From Opitutaceae bacterium UBA4094 (GTDB lineage: Bacteria > Verrucomicrobiota > Verrucomicrobiia > Opitutales > Opitutaceae), in assembly GCA_002382525.1 (NCBI GenBank), contig DFYA01000129.1:3476-19987 (forward strand): a stretch of DNA of 16,512 bases. The letters run 5' to 3'. The notes beneath the pieces are model-generated. The model was not told the origin of the DNA. It did no database searches and saw nothing but the letters and a program-made list of their open reading frames with translations. This document shows positions 6,695 to 13,532 of this stretch, one piece after another. The translations under genes were made by a program, and so were the position numbers. The first letter of the stretch is position 1; each line of letters begins with the position of its first letter.

Positions 6695-8295
6695 GCCTCG
6701 GACCTTCCTTCGACGTCCTGGTCATCGGCAGCGGCATCGCGGGTTTGAGCTTTGCGCTGAAAGTCGCGCGGCTCGGCCACTCCGTCGCGATCCTCACCAA
6801 GAAGGACCAAGCCGAGTCCAACACCAACTACGCGCAGGGCGGCATCGCCGTGGTCACAGCGGAGACCGACGACTTCGGCAAACATGTAAAGGACACGCTG
6901 GTTGCCGGCGACGGTCTGTGTAACGAAAAGGTCGTGCGGGAGATCGTCCGCGAAGGCCCGGCTCGCGTGCAGGAGTTGGTGGATATGGGCCTGGAGTTTT
7001 CCCGCGACGAAGCCGGCGGCTACGACCTCGGCCGCGAAGGCGGGCACACCGAGCGCCGCGTGCTTCACGTAAAAGACGTGACGGGCAAAGCCATCGAAAG
7101 CGCGCTCATCAAGGCGCTGTCCGAGGAGCCGCGCATCGCGATGTTCGAGCACACGTTCGCGATCGACGTCATCACTCGCCGCAAGGTCGCGGGCGTCAAC
7201 TCGCGCGGCCCCGACCGTGTGGTCGGCGTGTATGCGCTCGATGTGCGCGACGGCCGCGTGCTCACGTTTCAGGCGCCCGTCGTGATGTTGTCCACGGGCG
7301 GGGCGGGGCAGGCTTATCTGTATTCAACAAATCCCGACATCGCCACCGGCGACGGCATCGCGATGGCGTATCGCGCGGGTGTCGAGGTGCGCAACATGGA
7401 GTTTATCCAGTTCCACCCGACCGCGCTCTATTCGATCACGGGCAAACGTTTTCTCATCAGCGAAGCCGTGCGCGGCGAAGGCGCCATTCTGCGCAACGCG
7501 GCGGGCGAGGCGTTCATGAAGGACTATCACGAGATGGCCGATCTCGCCCCGCGCGATATCGTTGCCCGCGCCATCGACGCCGAGATGAAGAAGAGCGGCG
7601 CGCCGCATGTGTGGCTCGACATCACGCATCGCAACGACGCGTTCCTCCGCACGCGTTTCCCCCAGATCTACAAGACCTGCAAAGACGACGGCATTAACAT
7701 CGCGAAGAACATGATTCCGGTGGTGCCCGCCGCGCACTACACCTGCGGCGGCGTCGCCACCACGCTCTCCGCCGAGACGACGCTCGCCGGCCTTTACGCG
7801 TGCGGCGAAGTTGCCTGCACCGGCCTGCACGGCGCGAACCGGCTCGCGTCCAACTCGCTCTTGGAAGCCGTGGTCATGGCGCATCGCGGCGCCGCTTCGG
7901 TGGATCGTTATCTGAAGAAGGCCAGCCGCCTGCCCGTGCCGGAAATTCCGTCCTGGGTGGACCTCGCTGGCGGCGACATCGACGAGCGTGTGGTGGTTGC
8001 GCACAACTGGGACGAGTTGCGCCGCACGATGTGGGATTACGTGAGCATCATGCGCACGACCCGCCGTCTCGAACGCGCTCGCACGCGCATCGCCACGCTC
8101 ACGCGCGAGATTCAAGAATACTATTGGAACTTCGCGGTGGACGCCCGCCTGCTGGAGTTGCGCAACCTCACGCAAGTCGCCGAGCTCATCGTCGCGTGCG
8201 CCCTCCAGCGCAAAGAAAGCCGCGGCCTGCACGCCATCGCCGATTTCCCGAAGACCCGGAAGGTTGCCCGGGATTCCCGCCTGCGGAAAGCCTGA
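6691..8295 (+). CDS. nadB: L-aspartate oxidase (quinolinate synthetase B)
   Basis: I chose GTG 6691, which overlaps the panC stop by 4 nt and gives 534 residues, close to the usual 540; an in-frame upstream extension to 6652 would lie inside panC. NadB oxidises L-aspartate to iminoaspartate with FAD, the first step of de novo NAD synthesis. Motifs: FAD-binding VIGSGIAGLS (about 11-20), TNYAQGG (45-51), GREGGHTERRVLH (about 114-126), EFIQFHPTALY (about 237-247), LAPRDIVARAI (Arg288, equivalent to catalytic Arg290 of E. coli) and AHYTCGG (His349, equivalent to His351), then HGANRLASNSLLEAVV. These match NadB better than the related fumarate reductase/succinate dehydrogenase flavoproteins. NadA and NadC are not in the window. 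Confidence 0.93.
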   Translation: MSLGPSFDVLVIGSGIAGLSFALKVARLGHSVAILTKKDQAESNTNYAQGGIAVVTAETDDFGKHVKDTLVAGDGLCNEKVVREIVREGPARVQELVDMGLEFSRDEAGGYDLGREGGHTERRVLHVKDVTGKAIESALIKALSEEPRIAMFEHTFAIDVITRRKVAGVNSRGPDRVVGVYALDVRDGRVLTFQAPVVMLSTGGAGQAYLYSTNPDIATGDGIAMAYRAGVEVRNMEFIQFHPTALYSITGKRFLISEAVRGEGAILRNAAGEAFMKDYHEMADLAPRDIVARAIDAEMKKSGAPHVWLDITHRNDAFLRTRFPQIYKTCKDDGINIAKNMIPVVPAAHYTCGGVATTLSAETTLAGLYACGEVACTGLHGANRLASNSLLEAVVMAHRGAASVDRYLKKASRLPVPEIPSWVDLAGGDIDERVVVAHNWDELRRTMWDYVSIMRTTRRLERARTRIATLTREIQEYYWNFAVDARLLELRNLTQVAELIVACALQRKESRGLHAIADFPKTRKVARDSRLRKA

Positions 8296-8419
8296 GCGGG
8301 ATCGACGCAGTCGAGACTGAAACGCGTTGCGGACCTCAGCGCGATGCGACCGCAGCGCCAAGCCGTAACGATGCAGTTGGATTCAGGGTGGAACGCGATC
8401 TCCGAGCGCGTTTTCGCAA

Positions 8420-8461
8420 GCGGACGGTCAACGGCGCCCGGAGGTCGCCATCCGCCTTTTG
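8420..8461 (+). terminator. Possible terminator downstream of nadB
   Basis: GCGGACGG (8420-8427) can pair with CCATCCGC (8448-8455) with one mismatch, enclosing a GC-rich loop of about 20 nt, and is followed by CTTTT (8456-8460). It lies about 125 nt after the nadB stop. The T-tract is short, so this may be an imperfect intrinsic terminator or part of a repeat. Confidence 0.4.
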
Positions 8462-8533
8462 GTGACGCCCGCCGTGAGGCACTTCGGCGTCAATTGAGTT
8501 TCCATGGTTAAGCCGGCGTGCGTGTGAGGGCGC

Positions 8534-8589
8534 TTGGTAGAATTTGGTAGAAACTGAGCATTTCGCAAAAAACGCTCATAATCTACCAA
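8534..8589 (+). promoter_or_regulatory. Candidate promoter and operator of the BMC operon
   Basis: TTGGTAGAA occurs twice in tandem (8534-8542 and 8544-8552, a 10-bp period, one helical turn). Its core recurs inverted as TCTACCAA at 8582-8589. The second and third copies are part of an interrupted palindrome: GGTAGA-aac-TGAGC (8546-8559) opposite GCTCA-taa-TCTACC (8574-8587). A good -10 hexamer, CATAAT (8577-8582), lies inside the right half; the -35 position 17 bp upstream (CTGAGC) is weak. The arrangement fits regulator binding over a sigma-70 promoter about 105 nt upstream of pduL. The regulator is not in the window; in known PVM loci, regulators of the DeoR or similar type occur, so the identity is open. 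Confidence 0.55.
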
Positions 8590-8605
8590 TATCTAGCGGG
8601 CGGGG

Positions 8606-8651
8606 AGGGACGTCTTTCCCTAAGGTCGGCGGGGTCAGGACGGTTCCCGCC
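8606..8651 (+). promoter_or_regulatory. Leader hairpins of the BMC operon
   Basis: Two small stems lie between the candidate promoter and pduL: AGGGA (8606-8610) with TCCCT (8617-8621), and GGCGGG (8628-8633) with CCCGCC (8646-8651). Neither is followed by a T-tract. They may stabilise the mRNA 5' end or may be incidental in this GC-rich sequence. Confidence 0.3.
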
Positions 8652-8689
8652 TCGTTCACTGCAGCTCTCCTGTGGAGTCATCGCCCGTC

Positions 8690-9364
8690 ATGTTGCCCCC
8701 CCCTCAACGACACCCCGCCGAAATCGAGCACCTCGTTCGCCGCGCGATTTATCAACGTCTGGGCCGTGCCGCGCCGCTCCAAGTGCGCGCGCCCAATCCG
8801 CTTCTCGTCAACGTGAGCGCGCGGCATTGCCACCTCACGCCGCAGGCCGTCGAGACGCTTTTCGGCAAGGGTCGCACGCTCACTCCGAAAAAGTGGCTCT
8901 ACCAAAAAGACCAGTTCGCCGCCGAGGAAAGCGTCACGCTCATCGGCCCGCGCAGCCGCGTTATTTCCAACCTCCGCATCCTCGGTCCGTGCCGCGATTT
9001 TAACCAAGTCGAGCTCGCGCTCACCGATTCGATCGCGCTCGGTTTCGAGATTCCCGTGCGCCAGTCGGGCAATATCCACGGCACGACCGGCTGCATGCTC
9101 ATGGGGCCCGCCGGTTTTCTCGAACTCCCTGAAGGCGTCATCCGCGCCGCGCCCCACGTGCACATGCACCCGACCGACACCGCCTTCTACGGAGTGAAGT
9201 CCGGCGACTTCATGCGGCTGCGCATCGGCGGCCCGTGCGCCGTCACCTTCGAGCGTCTCCTCGTTCGCGAAAGCCCCGACTTCAAGCTCGAGGTGCACAT
9301 CGACACCGACGAGGCCAACGCCTGCGACCTCCGCGCCAACACCCCCGTCGAACTCCTGAAGTAA
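8690..9364 (+). CDS. pduL: PduL-type phosphate acyltransferase of the microcompartment
   Basis: The product is 224 residues from ATG 8690; GTG 8672 is an alternative, and GGAG at 8674-8677 is a weak, distant ribosome binding site for the ATG. PduL exchanges CoA for phosphate on an acyl-CoA, recycling CoA inside the BMC. Visible features: an N-terminal amphipathic helix HPAEIEHLVRRAIYQRLGR (8-26) and a Pro-rich linker, typical of an encapsulation peptide; NVSARHCHLT with zinc-ligand His46 and His48; LRILGPCRDFNQVEL with Glu108; APHVHMHP with His156 and His158; and LEVHIDTDEAN with His203. The second histidine motif has Pro where many PduL proteins have Arg (RHIHM-like). It is the first gene of the BMC operon. 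Confidence 0.95.
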   Translation: MLPPPQRHPAEIEHLVRRAIYQRLGRAAPLQVRAPNPLLVNVSARHCHLTPQAVETLFGKGRTLTPKKWLYQKDQFAAEESVTLIGPRSRVISNLRILGPCRDFNQVELALTDSIALGFEIPVRQSGNIHGTTGCMLMGPAGFLELPEGVIRAAPHVHMHPTDTAFYGVKSGDFMRLRIGGPCAVTFERLLVRESPDFKLEVHIDTDEANACDLRANTPVELLK

Positions 9365-9438
9365 CCCGCCGCACGCACGCCTCATTTCAGTTCTCCCCGC
9401 CCGCCACTCACTCCCTCTCCTTCGCAACTCCTCCCAAC

Positions 9439-9711
9439 ATGAATGATTCCATCGGATTAATCGAAACCCGCGGCTACGTCGGCTCCGTCGAAGCCAGCGA
9501 CGCCATGGTCAAGGCGGCCAGCGTTACCCTCGTGCGCACCGTCCAAATCGGCGGCGGCCTCATCACCGTCGCCGTCAAAGGCGACGTCGGCTCCGTCAAG
9601 GCCGCCGTCGAAGCCGGCGCCGAAGCTGCCAAACGCGTCGGCGAACTCGTCGGCTGCCACGTCATCCCCCGCCCGCATCCCGAGCTCCTCAAGCAGGTCG
9701 GCCTCGTCTGA
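9439..9711 (+). CDS. BMC-H shell protein 1 (hexamer)
   Basis: The start is ATG 9439, giving 90 residues; the longer frame from 9235 lies within pduL and is Arg-rich, so it is rejected. It is a single Pf00936-type BMC domain: IGLIETRGYVGSVEASDAMV (5-24), the pore loop QIGGGL (36-41), KGDVGSVKAAVEAGAEAA (47-64) and the VIPRPH end (75-80). Such proteins form cyclic hexamers that tile the facets of the shell; the pore loop lines the central channel. The 74-nt leader is strongly pyrimidine-rich, with no Shine-Dalgarno sequence. Two more BMC-H genes follow in the operon. Confidence 0.96.
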   Translation: MNDSIGLIETRGYVGSVEASDAMVKAASVTLVRTVQIGGGLITVAVKGDVGSVKAAVEAGAEAAKRVGELVGCHVIPRPHPELLKQVGLV

Positions 9712-9770
9712 GCGCGCCGCTCCACCCGCCCGCCTTTCACCTTACACCTCTCCCTCAACACCTCCCCGCC

Positions 9771-10061
9771 ATGGCCCAACTCGCCCTCGGTATCATTGAA
9801 GCCAAAGGCTTCATCACGCTCATCGAATCCGCCGACGCCGCCCTCAAGGCCGCCAACGTCACCATGACCGGCTATGAAGCCGTCGGCAGCGGCTACGTCG
9901 CCGCCTTCTTCCGCGGCGATGTCGCCGCCGTCAAAGCCGCCGTCGAAGCCGGTGCCGAATCCGGCAAACGCATCGGCGAAATCGTCAGCGTGCAGGTTAT
10001 CCCGCGCCCGCACGACGAACTCGTCGGCCTCGGCAAATGGCTGAATCCGCCCGCCGCCTGA
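9771..10061 (+). CDS. BMC-H shell protein 2 (hexamer)
   Basis: This 96-residue BMC-domain protein begins ALGIIEAKGFITLIESADAA (5-24), has the pore loop AVGSGY (37-42) and continues with FRGDVAAVKAAVEAGAESGKR and SVQVIPRPHDEL (73-84). Its short C-terminal tail (GLGKWLNPPAA) differs from that of its neighbours. The pore loop is close to the common GSG type but ends in Tyr. It lies 59 nt after BMC-H1 and 49 nt before the kinase gene. The leader is again C/T-rich and free of a Shine-Dalgarno motif. Confidence 0.96.
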   Translation: MAQLALGIIEAKGFITLIESADAALKAANVTMTGYEAVGSGYVAAFFRGDVAAVKAAVEAGAESGKRIGEIVSVQVIPRPHDELVGLGKWLNPPAA

Positions 10062-10110
10062 TCCTCGCGCCGACAACGCCGACAACGACAACGCCGCCGT
10101 CCTCCGCGTC

Positions 10111-11316
10111 ATGAACATCCTCGTCGCCAACCTCGGTTCCACCTCGTTCAAATACCGCCTCTTCCGCTTCGAGGGTTGCCGCGAGCAACTCGTCGCCAAG
10201 GGCGGCTACGAGCGGGTCACCGACTACGGCCGCGCGATCGACGACTGCCTCGATGCGCTCCGGAGCGGCGGCCATGTGCGCGACGCAGGCGACCTCCACG
10301 GTGTCGGTTTTAAAACCGTTCAAGGCGGCGCGGTCACCGGTTGCCTCACCGCCGACGAAACGGTCGAGCGCGCGCTCGAAGACACCGCCGACCTCGCGCC
10401 CGCGCACAACCCGCCTTACGCCGCCGGCATTCGTCGCTTCCGGGAGAAATTCCCGGGCGTGCCCCTCGTCGCCCTCTTCGAGACCGCGTTTTACCAATGG
10501 GTGCCGACCTATGCCAACAGCTACGCCGTGCCGCCGGCCTGGCGCGCCGCCGGTGTTCGTCGTTACGGCTTCCACGGGGCGAGCCACAAGTTCGTCGCCG
10601 AGCGCTCCGCCGAATTGCTCGACCGCCCCGACATCGCCGCGATGGTGCAGGGCCTTTATCAATACGGACCGCGTCCCATGCCCGGCGCCGAACTGCGCGT
10701 CATCTCCTGTCACCTCGGCGGCTCCAGTTCCGTGACCGGTATTCGTGACGGCATCGCCATTGGCACCAGCATGGGCTTGAGCCCGCAAAGCGGCCTCCCA
10801 CAGAACAACCGCGTCGGCGACCTCGACTCCGCCGCGATTCCCTACATCCAGAAAAAACTCGATCTCTCCCTCGCCGAGATCGACCGCCAACTCACCAAAG
10901 AGGCCGGCCTCCTCGGACTCTCCGGCGTGAGCAACGACCTCCGCGAAATCCGCGCCGCCGCCCGCGCCGGCGACCGACGCGCCGAGACCGCCATCGACAT
11001 CTTCGTCCACTCGATCCGCCACTGGATCGGCGCCTTCTGGATCGAGCTCGGCGGCTGCGACGCGTTGGTGTTCACCGCCGGCATCGGCGAGAACAACGCC
11101 TGGCTTCGCGAAGCCGTGTGCGCCGGACTCGGAGACCTCGGTCTCTATCTCGACTGCGAGCGCAACGAATCGTCGCCCGCCGAGACCGACCTCTCCTCCT
11201 CCGACTCGCGCACCCGCGTCCTCGTGATCCCCGCCAACGAAGAACTCGTCGTCGCTCGCGAAACCCGCCGACACATCGCCGCCTTGCCGCCCGTCTTGGT
11301 TCCCGCCGGCGCCTGA
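10111..11316 (+). CDS. ackA: Acetate-kinase-family acyl kinase of the microcompartment (diverged active site)
   Basis: This is a 401-residue ASKHA-fold kinase of acetate-kinase length. It would turn acyl-phosphate made by PduL into free acid plus ATP. Conserved family features: NLGSTSFKY (Asn7), APAHNPPY (97-103), RRYGFHGASHKFV (His155), CHLGG (His201), GLPQNNRVGDLD (Arg234), SGVSNDLREI (271-280), FTAGIGENNAWLRE (321-334) and ANEEL (375-379). Departures from typical AckA: the GHRVVHGG motif reads GFKTVQGG (Arg to Lys68, two His lost), FDTAFHQ reads FETAFYQ (catalytic Asp to Glu124), and CHLGNG reads CHLGGS (Asn to Gly204). These positions are catalytic or substrate-contacting in the well-studied Methanosarcina enzyme, so the natural substrate may be lactyl- or another acyl-phosphate. 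No encapsulation-like tail is seen. It lies between shell genes. Confidence 0.9.
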   Translation: MNILVANLGSTSFKYRLFRFEGCREQLVAKGGYERVTDYGRAIDDCLDALRSGGHVRDAGDLHGVGFKTVQGGAVTGCLTADETVERALEDTADLAPAHNPPYAAGIRRFREKFPGVPLVALFETAFYQWVPTYANSYAVPPAWRAAGVRRYGFHGASHKFVAERSAELLDRPDIAAMVQGLYQYGPRPMPGAELRVISCHLGGSSSVTGIRDGIAIGTSMGLSPQSGLPQNNRVGDLDSAAIPYIQKKLDLSLAEIDRQLTKEAGLLGLSGVSNDLREIRAAARAGDRRAETAIDIFVHSIRHWIGAFWIELGGCDALVFTAGIGENNAWLREAVCAGLGDLGLYLDCERNESSPAETDLSSSDSRTRVLVIPANEELVVARETRRHIAALPPVLVPAGA

Positions 11317-11365
11317 TCTTCCTGCCTCCGCTCTCCCGATCATCTCAACTCAACCACCGCCTCTT

Positions 11366-11674
11366 ATGTCCCAAGCACTCGGTCTTCTTGAAACCCGCGG
11401 CCTCACCGCTCTCGTCACCGGCACGGATGCCATGCTCAAGTCCGCCAACGTCACCCTCGTCGGCCCCATGAAGCAGGTCGGCAACGCCCTCGTTACCGCC
11501 ATCGTCACCGGCGACGTCGCCGCCGTGAAAGCCGCCGTCGATGCCGGCGCCCAGGCCGCCCGCACCGTCGGCGAAGTCGTCTCGGTGCAGGTCATCGCCC
11601 GCCCCCACGGCGACGTGGCCGCGATCCTGCCCAAGGTCGCCGCCGCTCCGGTCGCCGCTCCCGCCAAGAAATAA
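11366..11674 (+). CDS. BMC-H shell protein 3 (hexamer)
   Basis: This is a 102-residue BMC-domain protein: ALGLLETRGLTALVTGTDAM (4-23), NVTLVGPM (28-35), the pore loop QVGNAL (37-42), TGDVAAVKAAVDAGAQAAR (48-66) and SVQVIARPHGD (73-83), then an Ala/Pro/Lys tail ending in PAKK. The pore loop lacks the Gly-Ser-Gly or Gly-Gly-Gly pattern of the other two paralogs and has Asn-Ala instead, which would change the channel lining. It follows the kinase gene by 49 nt, with another G-poor leader. Three BMC-H genes in one operon, separated by a kinase gene, suggest repeated duplication. Confidence 0.96.
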   Translation: MSQALGLLETRGLTALVTGTDAMLKSANVTLVGPMKQVGNALVTAIVTGDVAAVKAAVDAGAQAARTVGEVVSVQVIARPHGDVAAILPKVAAAPVAAPAKK

Positions 11675-11738
11675 ACGCCTGCTCAACTCCACCCGACGCC
11701 GGCCTCCGCTTGTCCAGCGGCCGGCGCATTCCCTGCCC

Positions 11739-12053
11739 ATGTTCCTCGCTCGCGTCATCGGCTCCATCGTCGCCACCAAAAAAGATGCGACCATGACCGG
11801 TCGCAAACTGCTCCTCCTACGCCCGCTCCTGATCGACGAGGCCAACCCCGGGCAGTTCCGCGCCGGCGCCAACACCGTCGTCGCGGTCGATGCGCTCGGC
11901 GCCGGTCTCGATGAGGTGGTGCTGTTTTGCCAAGGCAGCTCCGCCCGCGCCGCCGCCGGCATGAAGACGCTCCCCGTCGATGCCGCCGTCATCGGCATCG
12001 TCGATACCGTCGATGTGTTGAACAAAAAAATCTATCCGTCCGCCACGCCCTGA
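11739..12053 (+). CDS. BMC-P shell protein 1 (EutN/CcmL pentamer)
   Basis: I chose ATG 11739, giving 104 residues; the open frame upstream is Arg/Pro-rich shadow of BMC-H3. The sequence is a canonical EutN/CcmL vertex protein: FLARVIGSIVATKKDATMTG (2-21), KLLLLRPL (23-30), VVAVDALGAGLDEVVLFCQGSSAR (47-70) and LPVDAAVIGIVDTVDV (78-93). These form pentamers that cap the vertices of the icosahedral shell. The stop is only 5 nt before the aldehyde dehydrogenase start, so the two are likely translationally coupled. It is the most family-typical of the three BMC-P genes here. Confidence 0.96.
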   Translation: MFLARVIGSIVATKKDATMTGRKLLLLRPLLIDEANPGQFRAGANTVVAVDALGAGLDEVVLFCQGSSARAAAGMKTLPVDAAVIGIVDTVDVLNKKIYPSATP

Positions 12054-12058
12054 ACGCC

Positions 12059-13525
12059 ATGAGCACCGCCACGCTTCCCTTGGACGAAACCTCCCTCCGC
12101 GCCATCGTGGACGAAGTCCTCCGCGGACTCCGCGGCGATCCCGCTTCGCCTAACGCCTGCGCCGCCGCCACGGTCGCGCCCTCCGCGCCCAAACGCGTCT
12201 CGCGCTACGGCGTGTTCACCGATGTCGCGGCCGCCTGCTCCGCCGCCCACGGCGCCTTCCGCCAGCTCCAGGAGAAGGGCCTCGCCGGACGCGTGAAGGT
12301 CATCGAGATCGTCAAGGGCATGTGCGAAGCCCGCGCCGAGGAGTGGGGCAAACTCGAGTTCGAGGAGACCAAGATCGGGCGCCTCGCGCACAAGATCGAA
12401 AAGCTCCAGATCGTGAAACTCGTGCCCGGCATCGAGTGGCTGAAGCCCTACGCGATGTCCGGCGACTGCGGCATCACGCTCGAAGAATGCGCGCCCTTCG
12501 GCGTCATCGGCGCGATCACGCCGGTCACGCATTCCGTGCCGACTATCGCAGGCAACATCGTGAGCATGGTCGCCGCCGGCAACGCCATCGTCTTCAACCC
12601 GCATCCCGGCGGAGCCCGGTGCGCCGCCGTCGCCATTCGCGCCTTCAACGAAGCCATCCACGCCGCCCTCGGCATCGAGCACCTCGTCTGCGTGATCGCC
12701 GACCCGTCGATCGACACGTTCAACGCGCTCTGCCAAGACGAACACGTCCGCCTGCTCTGCGTCACCGGAGGCCCCGCCGTGGTCGCCGCCGCGATGAAGT
12801 CCGGCAAACGCGCCGTCTGCGCCGGCCCGGGTAACCCGCCCGTCGTGATCGACGGCACCGGCAATCTCTCCAAGGCCGCCGCCGACGTGCTCAAGGGCGC
12901 CGCCTACGACAACAACCTCCTCTGCGTCGGCGAAAAACAGGTCTTCGTTCTCGAACACGTCGCCGAGCGTTTCATGAACGAACTCGCCACGGCCGGAGCC
13001 GCCAAGCTCACCGCGCCGCAACTCGCGCGCCTCACCTCCGCCGTGTTCACCACGAGCAAGGACGCCGGCGGGTGTTCGCATCCCGTGCTCAACCGCAAGC
13101 TCGTCGGCGTGGACGCCTCCGTGCTCGCCCGCGAAGCCGGCGCCACCGTCTCCGGCGACGTGCCGCTGTTGTTTGCCGAGACCGATCTCGATCACCCCTT
13201 CGTCATGGAGGAGCAGATGATGCCGATGATCCCGGTCGTGCGCGTGAAGAACTTCAACGACGCCGTCGCCGCCGCGCTCAAGAGCGAGCACGGCTACAAA
13301 CACTCCGCCATCATCCACTCGCTCAACGTCGAGCACATGACGCAGATGGCCCGCGTCCTCGACACCACGCTCTTCGTGAAGAACGGCCCCAGCGTCGCCG
13401 GCCTCGGACTCGGCGGCGAAGGCTACCTTAACTACTCTATCGCCACCACGACCGGCGAAGGCATCGCCACCTCCCGCACCTTCACCCGCACGCGCCGCGT
13501 CGCGATGGTCGAAAACCTCCGCTGA
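12059..13525 (+). CDS. CoA-acylating aldehyde dehydrogenase (PduP/EutE-like)
   Basis: The start is ATG 12059, giving 488 residues; the frame continues upstream to 11927 only inside BMC-P1. The enzyme oxidises an aldehyde, here probably L-lactaldehyde, with NAD+ and CoA to acyl-CoA. Features: an N-terminal amphipathic segment TSLRAIVDEVLRGLRG (11-26) and a low-complexity Ala/Pro linker (27-45), consistent with an encapsulation peptide; FGVIGAITPVTHSVPT in the cofactor-binding part; the catalytic cysteine in NNLLCVGEKQVF (Cys289); and MEEQMMPMIPVVRV near the C-terminus. The NNLxCxGEK context is that of EutE/PduP rather than of non-acylating dehydrogenases. It lies between BMC-P1 and BMC-P2, with a 7-nt gap to the latter. 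Confidence 0.94.
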   Translation: MSTATLPLDETSLRAIVDEVLRGLRGDPASPNACAAATVAPSAPKRVSRYGVFTDVAAACSAAHGAFRQLQEKGLAGRVKVIEIVKGMCEARAEEWGKLEFEETKIGRLAHKIEKLQIVKLVPGIEWLKPYAMSGDCGITLEECAPFGVIGAITPVTHSVPTIAGNIVSMVAAGNAIVFNPHPGGARCAAVAIRAFNEAIHAALGIEHLVCVIADPSIDTFNALCQDEHVRLLCVTGGPAVVAAAMKSGKRAVCAGPGNPPVVIDGTGNLSKAAADVLKGAAYDNNLLCVGEKQVFVLEHVAERFMNELATAGAAKLTAPQLARLTSAVFTTSKDAGGCSHPVLNRKLVGVDASVLAREAGATVSGDVPLLFAETDLDHPFVMEEQMMPMIPVVRVKNFNDAVAAALKSEHGYKHSAIIHSLNVEHMTQMARVLDTTLFVKNGPSVAGLGLGGEGYLNYSIATTTGEGIATSRTFTRTRRVAMVENLR

Positions 13526-13532
13526 AAAAGCC

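Larger units (their letters stand above)
8296..8689. other. 394-bp intergenic region between nadB and the BMC operon
   Basis: No convincing gene is seen. The first about 170 bp encode Arg-rich nonsense in all frames. They include a segment around 8390-8460 that could be a dispersed repeat, because two GC-rich blocks (AACGCGATCTCCGAGCGCG and GGCGCCCGGAGGTCGCC) resemble repeat units; I see no second copy in this window. The right half holds the candidate promoter/operator and leader hairpins of the BMC operon, listed separately. Confidence 0.6.

Noticed and set aside
8544..8816. A 90-codon open frame crossing the candidate promoter and the pduL start.
   Set aside because: No domain or signal peptide; it overlaps pduL in another frame and the promoter-like region.
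9997..11343. A 448-codon open frame on the - strand opposite the kinase gene.
   Set aside because: Low-complexity Gly/Ala/Val/Asp composition opposite a strongly supported kinase; typical of antisense frames in high-GC DNA.
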